DNA of 64,000 nt from the NCBI GenBank assembly GCA_947503525.1, contig CANNEA010000008.1, forward strand, positions 186,001 to 250,000, read 5' to 3'. This DNA comes from an uncultured Carboxylicivirga sp. (lineage in GTDB: Bacteria > Bacteroidota > Bacteroidia > Bacteroidales > Marinilabiliaceae). Shown here piece after piece: positions 48,301 to 54,553 of this stretch (position 1 is its first letter; the number at the start of each line of letters is the position of its first letter). Position numbers and translations under genes: made by a program. Below the pieces are notes generated by a model. The model saw nothing but the letters and a program-made list of their open reading frames with translations, searched no databases and was not told the origin of the DNA.

Positions 48301-49343
48301 AATCTGAAATAAAACACCTATTTGAACGATTCTATCAGGTAAAAGGAAATAGTTCACTTGGTAGTAGTGGTATAGGTTTGCAGTTGGTTAAGGCCTTCAC
48401 CGAACTTCATAAAGGAAAAGTAAGTGTTTCGAGTAAGGAAGGAAAGCCTGTCGTATTCTCGGTCTGTTTAAAAAAGGGTAAGGATCATTTTTCTGAAGAA
48501 GACTTAATTGTTAACTCTCAATCGTATACCTTAAAGACAGAACTATTATTACCATTAACAAAATCATCTGTAAATAAAGCTAGTAAAGAGCATTCAGTAT
48601 TAATTGTTGAGGATAATGCAGAGGTCAGGCAATATCTTGTTCAGCTATTTAGTGAAAATTATAAAGTATTTGAAGCTACCGATGGTTTTCAAGGATTTGA
48701 CAAAGCGATTGAATTTAAGCCTGATTTGGTGTTGTCTGATGTGATGATGCCGCGTATGGATGGGTATGAGTTATGTGAAAAAATAAAAAGTAACGATATT
48801 ATTTATGATATACCAGTAGTACTTTTAACTGCAAAAGGAAGTGACAAAGAGCAGCTATTTGGTAAACAAAAAGGAGCTGATTTATATATTAAGAAGCCAT
48901 TTGTACCTGATTTATTACTCGAAGAAGTTAAACAATTAATATCCTCACGAAATAGCTTAAAGGAAAAGTACGCCAATAAAATTGTGTTGGAAGGAGAAAA
49001 GGAAGAAATAAGTTCTGCTGAGGCATTGTTTCTGAAGAGTGCCATAAAGGTGGTTGATAAGCATATTAAAATGCCTGAATTTACACATGAAGTGTTAGCC
49101 AATGAATTAGCCATGAGTTCATCGTCTTTTTATCGGAAGATTAAAAAAACGACCAATCTAACACCGGCTGGCTTTATTAAATCCATCCGATTAAAAAAAG
49201 CGGCTCAACTATTAAAGGATACTGATTTGACGGTGTCCGAAATTATTGAACATGTAGGTTATCTTGATGCTCGAAGTTTTAGGAAAAGTTTCAAAGATCA
49301 GTTTGGAGATACACCTACAGAGTATCGAAATGAAAATGCCTAG
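45342..49343 (+). CDS. Hybrid two-component regulator (HTCS) 2
   Basis: 1333 residues; the ATG at 45351 (MRFLIIVIICLKS) is an equally good start. The periplasmic sensor has propeller repeats (MWFGTRGGLNRYDG, LWIGSWDNG, IWLATQAG, LWFGTPCS) and a Y_Y_Y domain, then a membrane helix near 785. The kinase core has SHEFRTPL (His832), LLSNAFKH, a G1 box altered to ISNEGKEIPE, and GSSGIGLQL. The receiver has LIVEDNAE, SDVMMPRMDGYE (Asp1133), LLTAKGS and IKKPF. The AraC-type HTH is at 1230-1333. The sensor domain differs from HTCS 1, so it probably senses another oligosaccharide of the same polymer. It lies between the surface operon and the AHG operon. Confidence 0.95.
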   Translation: MINMRFLIIVIICLKSLVVFSSTNNFRVSYLSVKDGLSHNEVTSIVQDQYGFMWFGTRGGLNRYDGYEFKHFKPSTLDTTGISNPSIEALFLNSNDEICIGLKSSGPLRYINSQEVFKGFRQTMQYGLNRVLSFYEDSKGNLWIGSWDNGMVCINNDTIIHYKALGQIRDFAETEDGKIWIASSTGLKYIDESGKLLTISGKSITSISTDKQNKCIWALGWTQELLKVNNETLESKTYKNILTNNARNYSLLNDSKGRLWIGTWGEGFYYFDKEKELFNKIELYPEHAQAAHVDYRIIRDIYEDKRGDIWLATQAGIARISAKNNFNSVNIIDPGDQNISHINAVFVDDKGMTWAGTNGNGLFYSMDNKEFQRINSNYKLDNGTVKTISKGPDNRVWVCFEEGIFTIEKISGSFQSNTAKEFFQDDEFNQIRKVHQLFFDENKLWIGTQQRGVFLFEKQESKYRLIKNFISGDQEGMLGDNRVTAIRKDLSGNLWFATYQGLFQFNVHDSTFLSLSDLRISSALSCDIILCLEIDEKGNLWFGTPCSLHNIDFSDSDAPVLKTFNNSKGLADDYINGIVVDNNGMIWCSTNAGISSLNPENNQVLNYDKVDGIGDFSYSEGAHWKGAEGTIYFGGYTALTYFDSKKITSNNYQPPLVISDFKILNKELKVGDKENLLTLNINDLDELELSHNENEFTFTVASLDFKAPHKNQYAYRLIGYDSDWIELLNQREISFSNLKPDDYRLQIKGTNSNGIWSNNLKEIRITIIPAPWKSTYAIIAYVLFIMLIVFIIIRTALRQERLQGVIEMERVQSNQIKEINDYKLRFFTNISHEFRTPLTLILGPVKELNNKEFSEIKPGFFNERISMIAHNTKRLYHLVNQLLEFRKMESGKIELTVAEHNLVDLINENCTPFKQLARMQEVQFNVNYKARDKLVFIDADKLSVVLTNLLSNAFKHVSEEGEVAIDISDDDEFYTIDISNEGKEIPESEIKHLFERFYQVKGNSSLGSSGIGLQLVKAFTELHKGKVSVSSKEGKPVVFSVCLKKGKDHFSEEDLIVNSQSYTLKTELLLPLTKSSVNKASKEHSVLIVEDNAEVRQYLVQLFSENYKVFEATDGFQGFDKAIEFKPDLVLSDVMMPRMDGYELCEKIKSNDIIYDIPVVLLTAKGSDKEQLFGKQKGADLYIKKPFVPDLLLEEVKQLISSRNSLKEKYANKIVLEGEKEEISSAEALFLKSAIKVVDKHIKMPEFTHEVLANELAMSSSSFYRKIKKTTNLTPAGFIKSIRLKKAAQLLKDTDLTVSEIIEHVGYLDARSFRKSFKDQFGDTPTEYRNENA

Positions 49344-49616
49344 GTACATATGTGTATGGGCGTTATTAGGTGGCATAGTTGTATAAACTCCCAAGCATTT
49401 TTACTTGTTGGTATTCTTCACTTATAGATTCGTTTTTTTAGTAATATTTTTTTTGATTTCTTATTATATGTTTCATTCTTGTGCTTTTTTTTATCCTTTT
49501 TAAATCCTTGAAATTCAGTTGTTAGTGAGTTTTTATTGAATGATTTACCAACACCTTTTGAATAATACATGCAAAGAATTTTGATTAAGTGAAGCTCATA
49601 TCTTGAATGCCTGATG

Positions 49617-49632
49617 TGTTGATAAATCAACA
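49617..49632. repeat. 16-bp palindrome, possible operator
   Basis: TGTTGAT-AA-ATCAACA is a perfect 7-bp inverted repeat with a 2-nt centre, in the 488-bp gap (49344-49831) between HTCS 2 and the AraC gene. Its size suits a dimeric repressor site. It has no T tract, so it is not a terminator. No second copy was noticed near the AHG operon promoter. Confidence 0.35.
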
Positions 49633-49673
49633 TTTAACCTCAATTTGCATTTGAAATATTTACGATAATCAAG

Positions 49674-49787
49674 ATGGAAAAAAGAGAGGTTGAAATAGCA
49701 ATTAGAAAAACAAAAGTCACAAAATATTCCTTGTTCGGTGTTCTGGCGATATTGTTAGCCATCCTATTACTTATGCTGATTAATTGA
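49674..49787 (+). CDS. Possible 37-residue single-pass membrane peptide
   Basis: An ATG frame of 37 codons encodes a charged N-terminus (MEKREVEIAIRKTKVTKY) followed by about 18 hydrophobic residues (FGVLAILLAILLLMLIN) and a stop. The Lys/Arg-rich head would stay in the cytoplasm, giving an N-in helix. It ends 44 bp before the AraC gene, on the same strand, in a gap that otherwise has no gene. No family is recognised. Chance is possible because short hydrophobic frames arise in A/T-rich DNA, but the clean amphiphilic head plus helix layout is typical of real microproteins. Confidence 0.4.
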   Translation: MEKREVEIAIRKTKVTKYSLFGVLAILLAILLLMLIN

Positions 49788-49831
49788 GCAGCAATTCAGT
49801 TTTTTTGTTTATTACCTAAATCTAAATTGAC

Positions 49832-50722
49832 ATGAAGCTAAAGTATAAATCTATTAGTGGTGAGAATAAAAAGGCCGTCCTTATTGAAAGAGTAAATGAG
49901 CGACACTTTGAACAAAATTGGCATTATCATGATGAACATGAATTGATTTATTATTTAAAAGGAAATGGATCCAGAGTTGTAGGTGATAATTTATCATCCT
50001 TTAACAAGGGTGATCTAGTATTAGTAGGTGCTGGTTTGCCCCATCTCTGGAAGAATAGTGAAGAAGTAGAACGGGATGGTTTGGATGCTATTATTATTAA
50101 ATTTAATACCAATAATAAAGCATTTCATTTATTGTCTTTGCACGAGTTTGATAATGTAAGACGACTTATAAGTATAGCACAACGTGGCGTTAAGTTTAAT
50201 CATAATACGGTTAGTCAGATTCATGGGTTAATGCTGTCCATAATCAGTGCCGAACCTGCACTGCAGCTTATTCTATTTTTTCAGGTGCTAAATGTGCTGG
50301 CGCAACAAACTGATATTGAATTATTGGCAAGCCCTGAATTTTCATTGCCTAAAACAAATTCTGAAGAACAGAGATTAACTCGTATTATTGAATTTGTCTC
50401 TTTCAATTATAATAATCAGCTTACTCTTGATGATATTTCTCAAGAGGCTGCTATGACACCTAACTCTTTGTGTCGTTTTTTTAAAACGCATACCAATAAA
50501 ACTATTTTTAAGTTTTTAAGTGAATATCGAATTGGAAAAGCTTGTGAGCTCCTTATCAATGGCGATAAATCAATTTCTGATGTATGCTTTGAAACGGGTT
50601 TTAATTCATTAACAAGTTTTAATCGTGTTTTTAAAGATTTAAAAAACGTAACACCTCGAGATTTTAAAAGGAAGTATAAGGTGTTAAGTTCAGGAATCGG
50701 ATTGCACGCATATTCTGCATAA
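49832..50722 (+). CDS. AraC-family transcription regulator with cupin sensor domain
   Basis: 296 residues without signal peptide, so cytoplasmic. The N-terminal 1-120 is a cupin-like ligand domain (NWHYHDEHELIYYLKG, GDLVLVGAGLPHLW). The C-terminal 185-285 is the double HTH of AraC/XylS (LTLDDISQEAAMTPNSLCRF, ISDVCFETGFNSLTSFNRVF). It lies directly upstream of the aldehyde dehydrogenase operon, which has its own promoter match, so it probably senses a cytoplasmic sugar intermediate such as AHG and activates that operon. The same order, AraC gene followed by AHG genes, is known from the Zobellia galactanivorans carrageenan locus. Confidence 0.9.
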   Translation: MKLKYKSISGENKKAVLIERVNERHFEQNWHYHDEHELIYYLKGNGSRVVGDNLSSFNKGDLVLVGAGLPHLWKNSEEVERDGLDAIIIKFNTNNKAFHLLSLHEFDNVRRLISIAQRGVKFNHNTVSQIHGLMLSIISAEPALQLILFFQVLNVLAQQTDIELLASPEFSLPKTNSEEQRLTRIIEFVSFNYNNQLTLDDISQEAAMTPNSLCRFFKTHTNKTIFKFLSEYRIGKACELLINGDKSISDVCFETGFNSLTSFNRVFKDLKNVTPRDFKRKYKVLSSGIGLHAYSA

Positions 50723-50795
50723 TATTTATGAGTTTAATAGTTTGAGCTTAGGTCACTTTTAAGGTAATAAGAGCTCATGTTTAGGTAAATAATGG

Positions 50796-50827
50796 TTGAT
50801 TTCTGTAGAGCCTTTCGCATACATTTG
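50796..50827 (+). promoter_or_regulatory. Candidate promoter of the AHG catabolic operon
   Basis: TTG at 50796-50798, a 21-nt spacer and TACATTTG at 50820-50827 give an exact TAnnTTTG -7 element with an acceptable -33 spacing. It lies 47 bp before the aldehyde dehydrogenase start and is the clearest promoter match in the window. Confidence 0.6.
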
Positions 50828-50874
50828 TTACAAGGTAAAGTGGAACGTATTATTAACCACAAAATTAGTAAACG

Positions 50875-52311
50875 ATGAATTTTGGATATCAGAAATTATA
50901 CATAGGTGGTGAGTTAATAGACTCAAGCGAACAGTTGAAAGCAGATGTTATTTGTCCTGCAACAGGAGAGGCTGTTGCACAAATTGCTGAGGCCGCCAAA
51001 GCAGATACCTTAAATGCAATTGAGTCTGCTTGCAAAGGGTTTGAATATTGGTCTAAACTACCCCTTTCAGAGCGTACCGAGTGGATGATGAAACTGCGTC
51101 AGGCAGTATTGGATAACGAAGATCTGCTACGTCAGGCCATGGTACATGAAATGGGTAAGACCTATGAAGGTGCCTGGGAAGATATAGAGGCTGTTGTTAA
51201 TGGATTGGAGTGGTATCCCAATGCAATGAAAAACTTGCGTGACGAACAAATTCCTGATTATGAGGGGACGCATACCCATAAAATGGTGCATCAGCCTGCT
51301 GGTGTGGTAGTAGCATATTTAGCATGGAACTTTCCCTTATTAAATGTAGGTTTTAAACTCGGGCCTGCTTTAGCAGCCGGATGTAGTTTAATTATCAAGC
51401 CATCATCCCTATCTCCGCTATCAGCCTACTTGTTGGGTAAGGTAATGCACGATATTAATTTCCCAGCAGGTGTTGTTAATATTATATCCGGGAACATTGA
51501 TAATGTAGCGGATATTCTTACCAAAAGTAAAAAGACGAATGTACTGACTATGATTGGTTCAACACAAACTGGTTTACGGGTAATTGCTGACAGTACAACT
51601 TCCATTAAAAGGTTAAGTATGGAGTTGGGGGGGAATTCACCGTTTATAGTGTTTGAAGATGCTGATTTTGACAAAGCTTTGGATTTGGCAATTGGTCTGA
51701 AGTTTGGGAATAGTGGCCAGATCTGTGTGGCTGCCAATCGTATTTTCGTGCACGATTCCATCTATAATAAGTTTTTGGCGGCATATGTTGAAAGAGCGAA
51801 AGGATTAAAGCTTGGCTTTGGAAAAGAAGAAAAGCCTGATATGGGACCCGTCGTTACTCTTAAAGACCGCGACCGGATGTTCGACCTGATTAATGAAGCA
51901 GTTGAAAAAGGTGCTGTTGTAGAGGCAGGAGGTAAAATACCGGAAGGCAAAGTAAATGGTAACTGGATTGAGCCGACTGTTTTGTCAAATGTTAATGGAG
52001 ATATGCGTGTAGCCAAAGAAGAAATATTCGGCCCTGTGGCTGCACTATACAAATTCTCAACTGATGATGAGGTGTTGGAAATGGCTAACGATACAGAATA
52101 TGGTTTAGCGTCCTATATTTTTACAAATAATCATGCGCGTATTGAACGATTCTGTGCAGAGCTTGAGTTTGGAGAGGTACAAGTGAATGGTGTTAAATAT
52201 TCGATTTACCTACCTCATGGAGGGATAAAGAATAGTGGAATCGGTCATGATTGTTCCCACCTAGCACTTGACGACTACCTTGTGAAAAAGCGAATCACAG
52301 TAGCTAAGTAA
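50875..52311 (+). CDS. Aldehyde dehydrogenase, likely 3,6-anhydrogalactose dehydrogenase
   Basis: 478 residues, cytoplasmic, NAD(P)-dependent ALDH fold. Catalytic residues are WNFP (Asn152), MELGGNSP (Glu250) and GQICVAANR (Cys284); EEIFGPV is in the normal place. Open-chain 3,6-anhydrogalactose has a free aldehyde because the anhydro bridge prevents the pyranose ring, so an ALDH is the expected first enzyme, giving 3,6-anhydrogalactonate. A classical sugar dehydrogenase would instead make a lactone. It is followed after 41 bp by the permease and then the enolase-type enzyme, as in known AHG operons. Alternative substrates such as lactaldehyde or succinate semialdehyde are possible by fold but do not explain the neighbours. 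Confidence 0.85.
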   Translation: MNFGYQKLYIGGELIDSSEQLKADVICPATGEAVAQIAEAAKADTLNAIESACKGFEYWSKLPLSERTEWMMKLRQAVLDNEDLLRQAMVHEMGKTYEGAWEDIEAVVNGLEWYPNAMKNLRDEQIPDYEGTHTHKMVHQPAGVVVAYLAWNFPLLNVGFKLGPALAAGCSLIIKPSSLSPLSAYLLGKVMHDINFPAGVVNIISGNIDNVADILTKSKKTNVLTMIGSTQTGLRVIADSTTSIKRLSMELGGNSPFIVFEDADFDKALDLAIGLKFGNSGQICVAANRIFVHDSIYNKFLAAYVERAKGLKLGFGKEEKPDMGPVVTLKDRDRMFDLINEAVEKGAVVEAGGKIPEGKVNGNWIEPTVLSNVNGDMRVAKEEIFGPVAALYKFSTDDEVLEMANDTEYGLASYIFTNNHARIERFCAELEFGEVQVNGVKYSIYLPHGGIKNSGIGHDCSHLALDDYLVKKRITVAK

Positions 52312-52352
52312 TTATTATTGACTAAAACCAAAACTTAAAAAAGTATCATATT

Positions 52353-53375
52353 ATGGAAGCAATGTTTTTCCCTTTTTTATTAATAATATTTGCCAGTATT
52401 TTTCAAGGATCATTTGGTTTAGGAATGAAATATATGGCTCCTTTAAAATGGGAGGCTTGGTGGCTGGTACATGTTATTATAGCCATGATAATTTTGCCTA
52501 TGGCTTGGGCCTATCTTGCTGTACCGGATTTATGTGACGTATTGGGTACGTCCCTTTCTAATCCTGAGATGCAAAATGTTGTATTTATTGCAATGCTTTT
52601 CGGATTCCTCTGGGGAATTGGCGGAATATTATTTGGTGTCAGTGTGCCTTATATTGGTCTGTCTTTAACAATGGGGATTGTAATGGGATTAGCTGGTTCT
52701 GTTGGCGCTCTGATTCCTTTATTGCGAATGGATGATTCAACCTCTTTACCTCAGTTTCCATATGTTATTGCAGGATTGATAATAACCTTGGTCGGAGTAG
52801 CCATTACTGCCAAAGCTGGTATTGATAAAGATAAAATGACTACTGAAGAATCCGGACATAAATCCAATATATTAAAAGGAATATTGATTGCAGTTAGTTG
52901 CGGTGTTTTGTCGGCTTTGTTGAATGTAGGATTTGTTGAAGCAGCTCCAATTGCAAAACTGGCTGAAAAGATGGGTGCCATCGATAGAAATGCAAGTCTT
53001 GCAGCATGGGTTGTAGTATTAATAGGTGCATTTATTATGAATGCAGGTTATGCAATCTTTTTGTTGTTCAAAAATAAAACATGGAGTTCTTTCAGAGTTG
53101 AAGGTTCAGCTAAGGCATATCGTTGGGCCATACTGGCAAGTATCTTTTGGTTTGGTGCACTGGGTGTATATGGTCAGGGAGCTGCTTTAATCGGACCGAT
53201 TGGTGGAGTTATCGGATGGCCTATGTTATTGGGCTTATCTCTGATTGTAAGTAATTTCTGGGCATACAGAGCTGGCGAATGGAAAGGAGCGGTTAAACCG
53301 TTTAGATTGTTATTAATGGGGCTTACCGTGTTAATTATTGCAAGTATTATTCTGGGATATGCAAACCAGGTATAA
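52353..53375 (+). CDS. RhaT-like sugar permease
   Basis: 340 residues with about ten membrane segments spread over the whole chain, starting FFPFLLIIFASIFQGSFGLG and including VGVAITAKAG and a repeat-like half starting near NILKGILIAVSCGVLSALLN. Pattern and length fit the L-rhamnose-proton symporter (RhaT, DMT superfamily). In this operon it probably imports 3,6-anhydrogalactose, freed in the periplasm, into the cytoplasm. It lies 41 bp after the dehydrogenase and 36 bp before the cycloisomerase. No rhamnose isomerase, rhamnulokinase or rhamnulose-phosphate aldolase gene is nearby, so rhamnose is unlikely to be the substrate. Confidence 0.8.
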   Translation: MEAMFFPFLLIIFASIFQGSFGLGMKYMAPLKWEAWWLVHVIIAMIILPMAWAYLAVPDLCDVLGTSLSNPEMQNVVFIAMLFGFLWGIGGILFGVSVPYIGLSLTMGIVMGLAGSVGALIPLLRMDDSTSLPQFPYVIAGLIITLVGVAITAKAGIDKDKMTTEESGHKSNILKGILIAVSCGVLSALLNVGFVEAAPIAKLAEKMGAIDRNASLAAWVVVLIGAFIMNAGYAIFLLFKNKTWSSFRVEGSAKAYRWAILASIFWFGALGVYGQGAALIGPIGGVIGWPMLLGLSLIVSNFWAYRAGEWKGAVKPFRLLLMGLTVLIIASIILGYANQV

Positions 53376-53411
53376 GCAGCTACTCACCTGAATTAACAAG
53401 AAAATAGTTTG

Positions 53412-54542
53412 ATGAAGATAGTTAAAATAGAACCTTTTGTAGTCAGTCAGGAGTTAAACAAACCTTTCTATTTTTCACAATGGGAATACAAAACCAGAAC
53501 CATCTGCCTGGTAAAAGTAACCACAGAAGATGGTACCTATGGCTGGGGTGAAGGCTATGGACCTGCTTACTTGGTGAAAGCCGGAATAGAGTTCTTTGAA
53601 CCATTTATTTATGGAATGAATGCCTTGGAGCATGAAACAGTGTGGCAAATGATGTACCGTCGTTCTCTGGATTATGCCCGACGCGGTGTGATATTAGCTG
53701 CCTTAAGTGCTATTGACATAGCACTTTGGGATATTAAAGGCAAGCACTTTGGTTTATCGGTTTCAGATCTCTTAGGAGGTAGAAAACGCGAAAAGATTAA
53801 GCCCTATGCTACGGGTCTGTATTTCACACAATGTGAAAATCAGAAGCAGGAATTGGTCGACGAAGCAATTGACTATAAACAACAAGGTTTCAAAGGACTG
53901 AAAATGAAAGTGGGATTGGGTATTCCCAAAGATGTGGAGTACGTTAGCGCAATACGTCAAGCTATTGGTGACAAAATGGAGCTGATGATAGATTCTAATC
54001 ACGCCTATTCGCTGAAAGAAGCAGCTTTATTAGCACGTAAAGTAGAACACCTTAATATATCATGGTTTGAAGAGCCTGTTTCGCCAGAGCATTATAACTG
54101 CTATAAGCAATTACGCGATAAAACCTACATTCCAATCGCAGGGGGCGAATGCGAGTACTTGCGCTACGGTTTCCTGCAATTGTTCCAAAATCAGTCAGTA
54201 GATATTGCGCAGCCTGATATTGCGGCAGCCGGTGGATTAACAGAAGTGAAAAAAATTGCAGCCATGGCCAATACCTTTGGAGTTGAAGTTGTACCACATA
54301 GCTGGGGAACTGGCATTGCTCTGCATGCGGCAATGCATTTAATCGCTAACCTTGATATTATGCCGGGGCGTATGTTGGAATCAACACCATGGATGGAACT
54401 CGATCGTTCAGAAAACGAACTTAGAGATGTTATGACTGAACCACTTATTAAACCTGAGAATGGTTATTTAAAAGTACCGAATGGACCAGGTTTAGGCGTG
54501 GATGTAAATATGGATGTTCTGGCTAAATATGTTATTGATTAA
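53412..54542 (+). CDS. Enolase-superfamily enzyme, likely 3,6-anhydrogalactonate cycloisomerase
   Basis: 376 residues from the ATG at 53412 (the TTG just before is not needed). This is a mandelate-racemase-type enolase-superfamily enzyme: N-terminal capping domain (1-120), barrel with KMKVG (Lys164, Lys166), metal ligands Asp194 (MIDSNHAY), Glu220 (WFEEP) and Glu246 (GGECEY), and His296 (VPHSWGTG). Members of this group include galactonate, fuconate and rhamnonate dehydratases and the AHG-acid cycloisomerase, which opens the anhydro ring to a 2-keto-3-deoxy-galactonate. The neighbours (ALDH, KDG kinase, KDPG aldolase) favour the cycloisomerase. Dehydratase activity on galactonate is the main alternative. 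Confidence 0.8.
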   Translation: MKIVKIEPFVVSQELNKPFYFSQWEYKTRTICLVKVTTEDGTYGWGEGYGPAYLVKAGIEFFEPFIYGMNALEHETVWQMMYRRSLDYARRGVILAALSAIDIALWDIKGKHFGLSVSDLLGGRKREKIKPYATGLYFTQCENQKQELVDEAIDYKQQGFKGLKMKVGLGIPKDVEYVSAIRQAIGDKMELMIDSNHAYSLKEAALLARKVEHLNISWFEEPVSPEHYNCYKQLRDKTYIPIAGGECEYLRYGFLQLFQNQSVDIAQPDIAAAGGLTEVKKIAAMANTFGVEVVPHSWGTGIALHAAMHLIANLDIMPGRMLESTPWMELDRSENELRDVMTEPLIKPENGYLKVPNGPGLGVDVNMDVLAKYVID

Positions 54543-54553
54543 TATAAAACCTG

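Noticed and set aside
49418-49633. 71-codon minus-strand frame rich in Lys and Ile
   Set aside because: Low-complexity A/T-rich translation with no domain, opposite to its neighbours; looks like chance.
50875-54542. Reading the ALDH, RhaT-like and enolase-type genes as a rhamnose or fucose pathway
   Set aside because: An ALDH does not oxidise pyranose sugars, there is no lactonase or rhamnose isomerase/kinase gene, and a kinase plus KDPG aldolase pair fits AHG better. It remains a weaker alternative.
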